From positions 1-64,000 of the forward strand of contig NZ_JABRWJ010000006.1 in NCBI RefSeq assembly GCF_013266755.1: a DNA stretch of 64,000 bases, in the 5' to 3' direction. Position 1 is the stretch's first letter, and every line of letters begins with the position of its first letter. Origin of the DNA: Pseudaquabacterium terrae (GTDB lineage: Bacteria > Pseudomonadota > Gammaproteobacteria > Burkholderiales > Burkholderiaceae_C). The notes below the pieces were generated by a model, which ran no database searches, was not told where the DNA came from, and saw only the letters and a program-made list of their open reading frames with translations. Made by a program: the position numbers and the translations under genes. This document shows positions 30,588 through 42,114 of this stretch, in pieces.

Positions 30588-32593
30588 CGGAGCTGAAGAA
30601 CCTCGAGCGCGAGCTGAGCCGCTTTCGCGGCCGCCTGCTCGCCGCGGCGCTGTTCGTGCTGCTGTGCTTTGGCCTGCTCGCCGCGCGCCTGGCCTGGCTG
30701 CAGATCGTGCGCCATGCCGAGCTGGCGACGCAGGCCGAGGCCAACCGCATCGCGGTGGTGCCGATCGTGCCGAACCGCGGGCTGATCGTCGATCGCAACG
30801 GCATCGTGCTGGCGACGAACTACTCGGCCTACACGCTGGAGATCACGCCGTCGAAGGTCGAGGGTGAGCTCGATCCGATGATCGACCAGCTCGGCGCGCT
30901 GCTCGACATCCAGCCGCGCGACCGCCGCCGCTTCAAGCGCCTGCTCGACGAGAGCAAGAGCTTCGAATCGCTGCCGATCCGCACCAAGTTGAGCGACGAG
31001 GAAGTCGCGCGCTTCATGGCGCAGCGCTTCCGCTTCCCCGGCGTCGACGTGCGCGCGCGGCTGTTCCGCAACTATCCCGAGGGTGAATCGGCGAGCCACC
31101 TGCTCGGCTACATCGGCCGCATCAATGCCAAGGAAAAGGCGGCGATGGAGGATTGGGACGAGGAGACGCAAGGCAACTACCGCGGCACCGACTACATCGG
31201 CAAGCTCGGCCTCGAGCAGAGCTACGAGCGCGACCTGCACGGCATCACCGGCTTCGAGGAGGTCGAGACCAGCGCCGGCGGCCGCGCCGTGCGGCGGCTG
31301 CGCAGCCATCCGGCCACGCCCGGCAATACGCTGGTGCTGTCGGTCGACATGCGGCTGCAGCAGCTGATCGAGAAGCTCTACGGCGATCGGCGCGGCGCGC
31401 TGGTGGCGCTGGATCCGCGCTCCGGCGAAGTGCTGTCCTTCGTCAGCAAGCCGACCTTCGACCCGAACCTGTTCGTCGACGGCATCGACGCCGACAGCTG
31501 GCGCGAGCTCAACGAATCCATCGACAAGCCGCTGCTGAACCGCGCGCTGCGCGGCACCTACCCGCCGGGCTCGACCTTCAAGCCCTTCATGGCGCTGGTC
31601 GGTCTGGCCACGGGCAAGCGCACGCCGCAGCAGGCGATCTCCGATCCCGGCTACTTCATGTTCGGCAACCACCGCTTCCGCGACGACAAGGAAGGCGGCC
31701 ACGGCTTCGTCGACATGTACCGCTCGATCGTGCACAGCTGCGACACCTACTACTACGTGCTGGCCAGCGAGCTCGGCGTCGACATGATGGCCGAGCACCT
31801 GGCGCCGTTCGGCTTCGGCCAGCTGACCGGCATCGACCTCGAGGGCGAGGTCAAGGGCATCCTGCCGTCGACGACGTGGAAGAAGCGCGCCTACAAGCGG
31901 CCCGAGCAGCAGCGCTGGTATGCCGGCGAGACGATCTCGCTGGGCATCGGCCAGGGCTACAACAGCTACACGATGCTGCAGCTGGCGCAGGCGCTGGGCA
32001 CGCTGGCCAGCGGCGGCGAGCGCCACAAGCCGCACCTGGTGCGCGAGGTCGTCGACGTCGTGCACGGCACGCGGCGGCCGGTCGGCGACCAGCGCATCGA
32101 TCCGGTGCCGATCAAGCCCGAGCACCTGGCGGTGATCCGCCAGGCGCTGGTCGGCGTCAACATCGAGGGCACCTCGGCCACGGCCTTCCGCGGCGCCGCC
32201 TACACGTCTGCCGGCAAGACCGGCACCGCGCAGGTCGTCGGCATCAAGCAGAACGAGAAGTACAACGCCGCGAAGATGGCCGAGCACCTGCGTGACCACG
32301 CGCTGTTCGTCGCCTATGCGCCGGCCGAGGATCCGCGCATCGCCGTCGCGCTGATCGTCGAGAACGCCGGCTTCGGCGCGCAGAACGCGGCGCCGATCGC
32401 GCGCCGCATCTTCGACTACTGGCTGCAGGGCCTGTACCCCACCGACGAGGACATCGCCGCGGTGCAGCAGGGCCAGTCGCCGGCACCGTTGAAGCCGCCG
32501 CGGCCGCTGGCGCAGGTGGTCTTCAAGACCTCGGCGCCGGCTTCGGCGGCGGCCCTCGCCCCTTCGGGAGCGGCCTCGGGAGTCGCGCGGTGA
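30584..32593 (+). CDS. mrdA: Penicillin-binding protein 2 (peptidoglycan transpeptidase)
   Basis: 669 residues. A single membrane helix (about 18-40), a PBP-dimer domain (about 60-230) and a transpeptidase domain with the STFK active site (Ser at about 330), SCD as the second motif and KTGT (about 545-548). Cross-links lateral-wall peptidoglycan with RodA during elongation. It overlaps mreD (ATGA), and its stop overlaps the GTG start of rodA. The C-terminal ~60 residues are Pro/Ala-rich and probably disordered. Confidence 0.96.
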   Translation: MTELKNLERELSRFRGRLLAAALFVLLCFGLLAARLAWLQIVRHAELATQAEANRIAVVPIVPNRGLIVDRNGIVLATNYSAYTLEITPSKVEGELDPMIDQLGALLDIQPRDRRRFKRLLDESKSFESLPIRTKLSDEEVARFMAQRFRFPGVDVRARLFRNYPEGESASHLLGYIGRINAKEKAAMEDWDEETQGNYRGTDYIGKLGLEQSYERDLHGITGFEEVETSAGGRAVRRLRSHPATPGNTLVLSVDMRLQQLIEKLYGDRRGALVALDPRSGEVLSFVSKPTFDPNLFVDGIDADSWRELNESIDKPLLNRALRGTYPPGSTFKPFMALVGLATGKRTPQQAISDPGYFMFGNHRFRDDKEGGHGFVDMYRSIVHSCDTYYYVLASELGVDMMAEHLAPFGFGQLTGIDLEGEVKGILPSTTWKKRAYKRPEQQRWYAGETISLGIGQGYNSYTMLQLAQALGTLASGGERHKPHLVREVVDVVHGTRRPVGDQRIDPVPIKPEHLAVIRQALVGVNIEGTSATAFRGAAYTSAGKTGTAQVVGIKQNEKYNAAKMAEHLRDHALFVAYAPAEDPRIAVALIVENAGFGAQNAAPIARRIFDYWLQGLYPTDEDIAAVQQGQSPAPLKPPRPLAQVVFKTSAPASAAALAPSGAASGVAR

Positions 32594-33744
32594 GCGCCAT
32601 CGTCGAGCAGGCGACGCTGTGGCAGCGCGTGCGGCCGGTGCTGGCGGTGTTCGATGCGCCGCTGGCCGGCGGGCTGCTGCTGCTGGCGGCGATCGGGCTG
32701 ACGATCATGTACTCGGCCGGCTTCGACCATGGCACGCGCTTCGTCGACCACGGCCGCAACATGGCGCTGGGCTTCCTGGTGATGTTCGCGATGGCACAGC
32801 TGCCGCCGCAGAAGCTGATGCGGCTGGCTGTGCCGCTGTACACGCTGGGCGTCACGCTGCTGATCGCCACCGCGCTGTTCGGCATCACGAAGAAGGGCGC
32901 GACACGCTGGCTGCATGTCGGCGTCGTGATCCAGCCGAGCGAGATCATGAAGCTGGCGATGCCGCTGATGCTGGCGTGGTGGTTCCAGAAGCGCGAGGGC
33001 CAGCTTCAGGTGCCCGATTTCGCGATCGCCGGGTTGTTGTTGCTGCTGCCGGTGGGGCTGGTCGCGAAGCAGCCGGACCTGGGTACCGCGATCCTGATCC
33101 TGTCGGCGGGGCTGTACGTGATCTTCTTTGCCGGGCTGTCGTGGAAACTGATCATCCCGGTGCTCGGCGCGGCCGCGATCGGCCTGGTCGCGCTGGTCGC
33201 GAGTGCGGACACGATCTGCGAGCCCGACCGCGTCTGGCCGCTGCTGCGCGAGTACCAGAAACACCGCGTCTGCACGCTGCTCGATCCGACCACCGACCCG
33301 CTCGGCAAGGGCTTCCACATCATCCAGGGCATGATCGCGATCGGCTCCGGCGGCGTCGGCGGCAAGGGCTTCATGAACGGCACGCAGACGCACCTGGAGT
33401 TCATTCCCGAGCGCACCACCGACTTCATCTTCGCCGCGTATGCCGAGGAGTTCGGCCTGGTCGGCGCGGCCGTGCTGCTGCTGGCCTTCGTCTTCGTGAT
33501 CCTGCGCGGGCTGGTGATCGCCGCCCAGGCGCCGACGGTGTTCACGCGCCTGCTCGCCGGCGCGATCTCGCTGAGCTTCTTCACCTATGCCTTCGTCAAC
33601 ATGGGCATGGTCAGCGGCATCCTGCCGGTGGTCGGCATCCCGCTGCCCTTCGTCAGCTACGGCGGCACGGCGATGGTCACGCTGGGGCTCGCGCTCGGCA
33701 TGTTGATGTCGATCTCGCGCAGCCGCGGCTTGATGCAGCGCTGA
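32590..33744 (+). CDS. rodA: RodA peptidoglycan glycosyltransferase (SEDS)
   Basis: 384 residues, ten or so membrane helices. SEDS landmarks: ATRWLHVG, IQPSEIMKLAMPL, KQPDLGTA, the extracytoplasmic EYQKHRV..LDPTTDPLGKG loop, and the end PFVSYGGTAMVTLGLALG. Polymerises lipid II in partnership with PBP2. It starts with GTG at 32590, overlapping the mrdA stop (GTGA), the last gene of the mre/mrd operon. It converges with the histidine kinase gene, 13 bp apart. Confidence 0.95.
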   Translation: MSAIVEQATLWQRVRPVLAVFDAPLAGGLLLLAAIGLTIMYSAGFDHGTRFVDHGRNMALGFLVMFAMAQLPPQKLMRLAVPLYTLGVTLLIATALFGITKKGATRWLHVGVVIQPSEIMKLAMPLMLAWWFQKREGQLQVPDFAIAGLLLLLPVGLVAKQPDLGTAILILSAGLYVIFFAGLSWKLIIPVLGAAAIGLVALVASADTICEPDRVWPLLREYQKHRVCTLLDPTTDPLGKGFHIIQGMIAIGSGGVGGKGFMNGTQTHLEFIPERTTDFIFAAYAEEFGLVGAAVLLLAFVFVILRGLVIAAQAPTVFTRLLAGAISLSFFTYAFVNMGMVSGILPVVGIPLPFVSYGGTAMVTLGLALGMLMSISRSRGLMQR

Positions 33745-33757
33745 AAGTGTCGGCCGG

Positions 33758-35329
33758 CTACCGGCGCGCCGGGGCCGCCAGCCCGCCGGGCTGATCGTCG
33801 GGCCGCGGCGAGGACGGCGCCGATGCGCCATCGGCCACCGTCTCGTCGCGCCGCGCGAGCGGAAAGCGCACGGTGAACAAGGCCCCCGGCCCGCTGCCGA
33901 CCGGCGCCGCGCCGGCGCGGTTGCGCGCATCACCGATCGCCACCTCGGCGCCGTGCTGCTGCACGATCTCGCGCACGATCGCCAAACCCAGTCCGCTGCC
34001 ATCGACATTGGTGCCCAGCGCGCGATAGAACGGCCGGAACACCAGCTCGCGCTCGGCCTGCGGGATGCCGGGGCCGGTGTCCTCGACCTGCAGCACGATG
34101 ACCTGGCCGAACGGGTCGTCCATCACCCGCACAGTGACGCTGCCGCCGGCCGGCGTGTACTGCAGCGCGTTGTCGACCAGGTTGCGGATCAGCTCGCGGA
34201 TCAAGAGCGGCTGGCCAGCCAGCCTGCCGTGCAGCGCCTGGCCTTCCTCGGGCCCTTCGTAGCCGAGGTCGATGCGGTTCTCGAGCGCGCGCGGCACGAA
34301 GTCGCGCACCGTCTCGCGCGCCAGCCGCGCCAGGTTGACCTCCTGCTTGCCGCGCGCGGCGCTCTCCTTGTCCTCGGCGCGCGCCATCGCCAGCAACTGG
34401 TTGACCATGTGCGCGGCGCGCTGGCTGGCATGGGCGATCTGCTGCAGCGAGCGCTTCAGCGCCTTCGGATCCTGCTCGCCGGCGTCGATCTCGCGCTGTG
34501 CCAGCTCGGCCTGCATGCGCAGGCCGGCCAGCGGCGTCTTCAGCTGGTGCGCGGCGTCGGCGAGAAAGTGCTTCTGCGCGCCGATCGAGTGGTCGAGCCG
34601 GCCCAGCAGCTCGTTGATCGCACCGACCAGCGGCGCGACTTCCTCCGGCACGTCACGCTCCTGCAGCGGCGACAGGTCGTGGCTCTCGCGGCGGCGGATG
34701 CGCTGCTGCAGCTCGTTGAGCGGCTTGATGCCGCGCGCCAGTGCGAACCACACCAGCAGCACCGCCAGCGGCAGCACGACGAACTGCGGCACGATGACGC
34801 CCTTGATGATCTCGGTGGCCAGCCGCGAGCGCTTGTCCAGCGTCTCGGCCACCTGCACCAGCGGCGGCACTTCGCCGGGTATGCCCGTCGACGGCAGCCA
34901 GACGTAGGCCACGCGCACCGCGTCGGACTGCACGTCGTCGTCGCGGTAGCGCAGCTCCTGCGCCGGCGCGGCGGGCTCGTCGGGCACCGGCAGCTCGCGA
35001 TCGCCGGCGATGTATTCGCCGCGTGCGCCCAGCACCTGGAAGAACACGCGGTCGGCCTCGTCCGAGCGCAGCACCTCGTTGGCCACTTCGGGCAGGCGCA
35101 AGCGCACGCGGCTGCGCTGGCCCGCCGTCTCGCGCTCGACGATCACCTGGCGCGCGATCGTGCGCGCCGTCTCGGCCAGCGCGCGGTCGAACGGCCGGTT
35201 GGCGATGCTCTGCGCCACCAGCCAGGTCAGCGCGACGCTCATCGGCCACAGCAGCAGCAGCGGCGCGAGCATCCAGTCGAGGATCTCGCCGAAGAGCGAA
35301 CGCTGCTCACGCTGCGAAGTGGCTTGCAT
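33758..35329 (-). CDS. TctE/QseC-type sensor histidine kinase
   Basis: 523 residues. TM1 at about 21-40, a periplasmic sensor region of about 135 residues of the kind found in TctE-like kinases, TM2 at about 177-198, a HAMP linker, then HisKA with AAHQLKTPL (His at about 261) and a catalytic domain with NLVDNALQYTPAGG, VEDTGPGIP and GSGLGLAI. It follows its response regulator on the minus strand by 45 bp. In the TctDE system the signal is tricarboxylate; no transporter genes are adjacent here, so the signal is unknown. Confidence 0.9.
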   Translation of the reverse strand: MQATSQREQRSLFGEILDWMLAPLLLLWPMSVALTWLVAQSIANRPFDRALAETARTIARQVIVERETAGQRSRVRLRLPEVANEVLRSDEADRVFFQVLGARGEYIAGDRELPVPDEPAAPAQELRYRDDDVQSDAVRVAYVWLPSTGIPGEVPPLVQVAETLDKRSRLATEIIKGVIVPQFVVLPLAVLLVWFALARGIKPLNELQQRIRRRESHDLSPLQERDVPEEVAPLVGAINELLGRLDHSIGAQKHFLADAAHQLKTPLAGLRMQAELAQREIDAGEQDPKALKRSLQQIAHASQRAAHMVNQLLAMARAEDKESAARGKQEVNLARLARETVRDFVPRALENRIDLGYEGPEEGQALHGRLAGQPLLIRELIRNLVDNALQYTPAGGSVTVRVMDDPFGQVIVLQVEDTGPGIPQAERELVFRPFYRALGTNVDGSGLGLAIVREIVQQHGAEVAIGDARNRAGAAPVGSGPGALFTVRFPLARRDETVADGASAPSSPRPDDQPGGLAAPARR

Positions 35330-35374
35330 GCTTGTCGCAGCATAGCCGCGACGGCGTCTTCCCAGCGGGTGGGA

Positions 35375-36046
35375 TCAGCTCTGGATCTTCTCCAGGCAGT
35401 ACCCAAGCCCGCGGACCGTGGCGATGCGAATCGGCCCCTGCTCGATCTTCTTGCGCAGCCGGTGGATGTAGACCTCGATCGCGTTGTTGCTGACCTCTTC
35501 GCCCCATTCGCAGAGGCGATCGACCAGCTGGTCCTTGCTGACCAGCCGCCCGGCGCGCTGCAGCAGCACCTCGAGCAGGCTCAGCTCGCGCGCCGACAGC
35601 TCGATCATCTGGTCGCTGATGTAGGCCACGCGGCCGGTGGCATCGAAGGTCAGCGGGCCGTGGCGGATCAGGCTCGACGCGGTGCCGAGGCCGCGGCGCG
35701 TCAACGCCCGCACGCGCGCCTCGAGCTCCTGCAGCGAGAACGGCTTGGCCATGTAGTCGTCGGCGCCGAGGTCCAGGCCCTTGACGCGCTGCTCGACGCT
35801 GTCGGCCGCGGTCAGGATCAGCACCGGCATCGACGAGCCGCGGCCGCGCAGCTTGCGCAGCACGTCGAAGCCATGCATCTTGGGCAGCCCGAGGTCGAGG
35901 ATCAGCAGGTCGAACTCGTGCGACTGCAAGGCCGCATCCGCTTCGCTGCCACTGCCGACCTGGTCGACGGCATAACCCGACGCGCGCAACGAGCGCATCA
36001 GCCCGTCGGCCAGCACCTGGTCGTCTTCGGCGATCAGAATCCGCAT
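35375..36046 (-). CDS. OmpR/TctD-family response regulator
   Basis: 223 residues. Receiver domain with acidic pocket ED8D, phospho-acceptor Asp51 (LLILDLGLP) and Lys101 (YMAKPFS), then an OmpR-type winged helix (ELSARELSLLEVLLQRAGRLVSKDQL, ending IRIATVRGLGYCLE). Activated by the kinase encoded just downstream. It lies on the opposite strand from recA, with 185 bp between the two starts. Confidence 0.93.
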   Translation of the reverse strand: MRILIAEDDQVLADGLMRSLRASGYAVDQVGSGSEADAALQSHEFDLLILDLGLPKMHGFDVLRKLRGRGSSMPVLILTAADSVEQRVKGLDLGADDYMAKPFSLQELEARVRALTRRGLGTASSLIRHGPLTFDATGRVAYISDQMIELSARELSLLEVLLQRAGRLVSKDQLVDRLCEWGEEVSNNAIEVYIHRLRKKIEQGPIRIATVRGLGYCLEKIQS

Positions 36047-36170
36047 CGCTTGTCTCCTGCTGAAGCCTCTGCGGGCTGTCGGTCCCCGATGGTCGTTCGA
36101 TTCTAGGCAGTTCGCTTCACCGCGGCGCCCGCGCTGTCAAGCACCGCCTTGTGGATGCGCGGATCGCACC

Positions 36171-36190
36171 TACTGTACAAATATCCAGTC
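36171..36190. promoter_or_regulatory. LexA (SOS) operator upstream of recA
   Basis: TACTGTACAAATATCCAGTC contains CTG (36173-36175), ten bases, then CAG (36186-36188), the classic CTG-N10-CAG SOS box with an AT-rich centre. It sits about 45 bp upstream of the recA ATG and overlaps the likely -35 region. A -10-like CATAAT at 36196-36201 follows. The position and sequence support LexA repression of recA. Confidence 0.85.
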
Positions 36191-36195
36191 GCTGA

Positions 36196-36201
36196 CATAA
36201 T
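36196..36201 (+). promoter_or_regulatory. Probable -10 box of recA
   Basis: CATAAT at 36196-36201 lies just after the LexA operator, as in other recA promoters. The region 17 bp upstream (CTGTAC) is a poor -35 match and coincides with the operator, so only the -10 is offered. Confidence 0.5.
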
Positions 36202-36231
36202 CCGCCGCAACCAAGACCCGAGGAGAGCCCC

Positions 36232-37272
<1,041 letters not shown>

Positions 37273-37278
37273 TCAGGC

Positions 37279-37791
37279 TTGGCGCCGAAGAAACCCGCTT
37301 CGCTGAAGGTGCGCGCGCTGCAATGGCTCGCGCAGCGCGAGCACAGCCGCGCCGAGCTGCAAGGCAAGCTGCTGCGCTTGTTGCGCGGCAGCGAATCCGA
37401 TGAAACCACCGCCGCCGCCGAGGTCGACACGCTGCTCGACTGGCTGACGGCCCACGGCTTCCTGTCGCAGGCGCGCTTCGTCGAAAGCCGCGTCCACGCC
37501 CGCGAGAAGCGCTTCGGCAACCTGCGCATCGAGCGCGAGCTGCAGCAGCATGGCGTGGCGCTCGATGCCGATGCCTTGCAGGCGCTGAAAGCGTCCGAGT
37601 TCGAACGCGCGCAATCGATCTGGCGCAAGAAGTACGCGGCCACGCCGGCGAGCGACACCGCGGCGCGGCTGCGCCAGATGCGCTTCCTGGTCGGCCGCGG
37701 CTTCTCGGCGGAGGTGGTGCGCCGCGTGTTGCGCGACGCCGCAGCGACCGATCGCGCCGCGGACGCCGACCCGGCCAACGGGGACGACTGA
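37279..37791 (+). CDS. recX: RecX, regulator of RecA
   Basis: 170 residues, three-helix repeats typical of RecX: LQWLAQREHSRAELQGKL, LLDWLTAHGFLSQARFVESRV and FLVGRGFSAEVVRRVL. RecX binds RecA filaments and limits their activity. The start given is TTG at 37279, 6 bp after recA; the ribosome site is weak, which fits the low, recA-dependent expression common for recX, so the exact start is uncertain by a few codons. Confidence 0.88.
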   Translation: MAPKKPASLKVRALQWLAQREHSRAELQGKLLRLLRGSESDETTAAAEVDTLLDWLTAHGFLSQARFVESRVHAREKRFGNLRIERELQQHGVALDADALQALKASEFERAQSIWRKKYAATPASDTAARLRQMRFLVGRGFSAEVVRRVLRDAAATDRAADADPANGDD

Positions 37792-37964
37792 CCGAAGCGG
37801 CCGCACCCGGCCCGCGGGGTGCACGTAGTACCCGTCAGCTTTGCCGCAGCGCAGCATGCTAAATTGCGTCGGTTTGCTTCCGTGGCAGGCCCCTTTAGCC
37901 GTCCGGATGTGCCCGAAAAGCGCATCCGGCTCGGTGATCCACGACCCTTCGCAGTGAGCCCCCG

Positions 37965-39125
<1,161 letters not shown>

Positions 39126-39141
39126 GCCCGAAGGAAATCCA

Positions 39142-40035
39142 ATGAGCATCCTGATCAACAAAGACACCAAGGTCATCACGCAGGGCATCACCGGCAAGAC
39201 GGGCCAGTTCCACACGCGCGGCTGCGTCGCCTATGCCAACGGCAAGAACTGCTTCGTCGCCGGCGTCAACCCGAAGAAGGCCGGCGAAGACTTCGAAGGC
39301 ATCCCGATCTACGCCAACGTGTCCGAAGCCAAGGCGCAGACCGGCGCCAGCGTCAGCGTGATCTACGTGCCGCCCGCAGGCGCCGCAGCGGCGATCTGGG
39401 AAGCCGTCGAGGCCGAGCTCGACCTGGCGATCTGCATCACCGAAGGCATCCCCGTGCGCGACATGCTCGAGGTGCGCAACAAGATGAAGGCCAAGGAAGC
39501 GGCCGGCGGCAAGAAGACGCTGCTGCTGGGGCCCAACTGCCCCGGCCTGATCACGCCCGAAGAGATCAAGATCGGCATCATGCCGGGCCACATCCACCGC
39601 AAGGGCCGCATCGGCGTGGTCTCGCGCTCCGGCACGCTGACCTATGAAGCGGTCGCCCAGCTGACCGAGATCGGCCTCGGCCAGTCGAGCGCCGTCGGCA
39701 TCGGCGGCGACCCGATCAACGGCCTGAAGCACATCGACGTGATGAAGGCCTTCAACGACGATCCGGACACCGACGCGGTGATCATGATCGGCGAGATCGG
39801 CGGCCCCGACGAAGCCGAGGCCGCGCGCTGGTGCAAGGACAACATGAAGAAGCCGATCGTCGGCTTCATCGCCGGCGTCACCGCGCCTCCGGGCAAGCGC
39901 ATGGGCCACGCCGGCGCGCTGATCTCGGGCGGCGCCGACACCGCCGACGCCAAGCTCGCGATCATGGAAGAGTGCGGCTTCACGATCACCCGCAACCCGA
40001 GCGAGATGGCCCGGCTGCTGAAGCAGCTGCTGTAA
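39142..40035 (+). CDS. sucD: Succinyl-CoA synthetase alpha subunit
   Basis: 297 residues. CoA-binding domain ([16 protein letters not shown], then [10 protein letters not shown]) and ligase domain with [12 protein letters not shown] and the phospho-histidine segment [14 protein letters not shown] (His at about residue 255). Forms the heterodimer or tetramer with SucC. Last gene before a perfect stem terminator at 40057, so sucCD is probably a two-gene unit. Confidence 0.97.
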   Translation: MSILINKDTKVITQGITGKTGQFHTRGCVAYANGKNCFVAGVNPKKAGEDFEGIPIYANVSEAKAQTGASVSVIYVPPAGAAAAIWEAVEAELDLAICITEGIPVRDMLEVRNKMKAKEAAGGKKTLLLGPNCPGLITPEEIKIGIMPGHIHRKGRIGVVSRSGTLTYEAVAQLTEIGLGQSSAVGIGGDPINGLKHIDVMKAFNDDPDTDAVIMIGEIGGPDEAEAARWCKDNMKKPIVGFIAGVTAPPGKRMGHAGALISGGADTADAKLAIMEECGFTITRNPSEMARLLKQLL

Positions 40036-40056
40036 ACGGCTCCGGTATGCGCACGT

Positions 40057-40088
40057 ACAGGCCACCTTCGGGTGGCCTGTTTGTTTTG
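40057..40088 (+). terminator. Intrinsic terminator after sucD
   Basis: ACAGGCCACC (40057-40066) and GGTGGCCTGT (40071-40080) form a perfect 10-bp stem closed by a TTCG tetraloop and followed by TTGTTTT. It begins 21 bp past the sucD stop. Confidence 0.92.
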
Positions 40089-40192
40089 CCCCTGCCCTAT
40101 GTAGTCCCCGCAACGTGGCGGCCGGACGCCGGGCATAAACTTCCGCCGCCTCCGCTGGCGGGCGCACACCGAACGATCACAAGGGATCCCCG

Positions 40193-40918
40193 ATGGACCA
40201 ATTCATGCATGTCGAGTTCTGGATCGCCGTCGGGCAGATCATCATGATCGACATCCTGCTCGGCGGCGACAACGCGGTCGTCATCGCGCTCGCCTGCCGC
40301 AGCCTGCCGGCCAAGCAGCGCACGAAGGGCATCATCTGGGGCACCGCCGGCGCCATCGTGCTGCGCGTGGCGCTGATCTTCTTCGCATTGACGCTGCTGA
40401 AGATCTCGTTCCTGAAGCTGGTCGGCGCGGCACTGCTGCTGTGGATCGGCGTCAAGCTGCTGCTGCCCGAGGACGGGGACGAGCACGGCAACATCCAGTC
40501 CAGCGACAAGCTGTGGTCTGCCGTTCGCACGGTGATCGTCGCCGACTTCGTGATGAGCCTGGACAACGTGATCGCGATTGCCGGCGCCGCCGAAGGCGCG
40601 GGCGGCGACCACAAGATGCCGCTGGTGATCTTCGGCCTGCTGGTCAGCATCCCGATCATCGTCTGGGGCAGCCAGTTCGTGATCAAGCTGATGGACCGCT
40701 TCCCGATCGTCATCACGCTCGGCGGCATGCTGCTGGGCTGGATCGCCGGCACGATGGCCGTGGGCGATCCGGCGCTCGCCGGCACCATCACGCAGGTCAA
40801 CGGCGAAGCGACCGCCACGGTGCGCTATGCCGCCGGCATCGCCGGCGCGCTGCTGGTGCTGATCGTCGGCCTGCTGTTGAAGCGCCGGCAGACGACGCCG
40901 CAGACGGTCAGCGAGTAG
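40193..40918 (+). CDS. TerC-family integral membrane protein
   Basis: 241 residues with about seven hydrophobic helices. The TerC signatures are two related segments with conserved Asp/Asn: MIDILLGGDNAVVIALAC near the start and VMSLDNVIAIAGAAEG in the middle. Members include tellurite-resistance-associated TerC and the manganese exporters YkoY/YceF/Alx. No yybP-ykoY manganese riboswitch is visible in the 100-bp leader. No other ter genes are near. A metal-ion transport role is plausible; the ion is not determined. Confidence 0.85.
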   Translation: MDQFMHVEFWIAVGQIIMIDILLGGDNAVVIALACRSLPAKQRTKGIIWGTAGAIVLRVALIFFALTLLKISFLKLVGAALLLWIGVKLLLPEDGDEHGNIQSSDKLWSAVRTVIVADFVMSLDNVIAIAGAAEGAGGDHKMPLVIFGLLVSIPIIVWGSQFVIKLMDRFPIVITLGGMLLGWIAGTMAVGDPALAGTITQVNGEATATVRYAAGIAGALLVLIVGLLLKRRQTTPQTVSE

Positions 40919-41000
40919 CGCGCGCGAGACGCGGCGCAGCGCCCCGTTGCGGGCGTCGCTGTGGTAGCTTGCGGCGTATCCGCAGGGCTTTCGCAACGAC

Positions 41001-41939
41001 ATGCACGATGCCGCTCCGCCCGGCGCGCCTGGATGGTGGCGCCGCCTGTGGCCGCCACGCCAGACGCCTGAAGCCGCCGACGCGCCAGTGACGGCGCCGA
41101 CGGCGCCGCGCTTTGGCCGCTACCAGGCCACCGCCGTGCTCGGCGAAGGCGCCTCGGGGCCGGTCTACCTGGCGCAGGCCGGCGAACAATCGGCGGCGAT
41201 CAAGGTCCTCGCACTCGATCCCCGGCTCAACCCGCGCGAACAGGCCGACCTGCGGCAGCGATTCCTGCGCCAGGCCGAGATCATGCGCACCGTGTCGCAT
41301 CCGGACATCGTGGCGCTGCTCGACAGCGGTGAGACCGAAGGCCGTCCGTGGGTGGCGATGGAAGTCGCGCCCGGCACCGACCTCACGCGCTACACCCGCA
41401 CCAACCGCCTGCTGCCAGAGCCGCTGGCGCTGCGCATCGGCGCGCGCGTCGCTCGCGCACTCGCGCATGCACACCGCCATGGCATCGTGCACCGCGATCT
41501 GAAGCCGGCCAACGTCCGCATCGACCTGAGCACCGACCAGCTGAAGCTGCTCGACTTCGGCGTCGCCAGGCTCGAGGACGCCCAGGTCACGCGCACCGGC
41601 GTGACGCTGGGCACGCCGGCCTACATGGCGCCCGAACAACTGGTCGGCGAGACCGCCGGCCCGGCCGGCGACACCTATGCGCTCGGCGTGATGCTCTACG
41701 AGCTGCTGACCGGGCATCTGCCCTATCCGGCGACGCACCTCGGCGAGCTGCTGCGGGCCGTCGCCGCGGGCACGCCGGCGCCGCTGCGACATTGGCGCCC
41801 CGAGTTGCCCGAAGGGCTGGAGCAGTTCCTGGGCACACTGCTGAAGGCGTTGCCGCAGGCGCGACCTGCCGATCTGGACCGGCTCGCCGATGAACTCGAG
41901 CACTGGGCGACGCTGCTGCAACGCCCGGCACCATCGTGA
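41001..41939 (+). CDS. Soluble Ser/Thr protein kinase
   Basis: 312 residues. A Pro/Ala-rich lead of about 38 residues, then a complete Hanks kinase: GEGASGPVYL (about 48-57), Lys in SAAIKVL (about 68), HRDLKPAN (about 164-171), LLDFGVARL (about 182) and TPAYMAPEQL. After HRDLKPAN the sequence is VRI rather than the common ILV or VMV, a small oddity. No transmembrane segment. The PP2C phosphatase and FHA genes that follow are the expected partners; 175 bp separate it from the phosphatase gene. Confidence 0.9.
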   Translation: MHDAAPPGAPGWWRRLWPPRQTPEAADAPVTAPTAPRFGRYQATAVLGEGASGPVYLAQAGEQSAAIKVLALDPRLNPREQADLRQRFLRQAEIMRTVSHPDIVALLDSGETEGRPWVAMEVAPGTDLTRYTRTNRLLPEPLALRIGARVARALAHAHRHGIVHRDLKPANVRIDLSTDQLKLLDFGVARLEDAQVTRTGVTLGTPAYMAPEQLVGETAGPAGDTYALGVMLYELLTGHLPYPATHLGELLRAVAAGTPAPLRHWRPELPEGLEQFLGTLLKALPQARPADLDRLADELEHWATLLQRPAPS

Positions 41940-42114
41940 TGTCCCCCACGGCTCGGGTCCACCCGCAAGGCGAAGCGTGTGAAGGACAAGGCACAATCGC
42001 CGCACACGACCTGACGCCGATCACCCTCCCGCACGTCGCAATGAGCCCACTGCCCCGCCCGCAAGCAGGCTCGTTCGCGCTCGCCGCGCTGCTACGCTGC
42101 ATCCGAGTGCCCCG

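Noticed and set aside
40089-40192. Possible yybP-ykoY manganese riboswitch upstream of the TerC-family gene
   Set aside because: The conserved paired and loop elements of that riboswitch are not visible; only ordinary GC-rich sequence.
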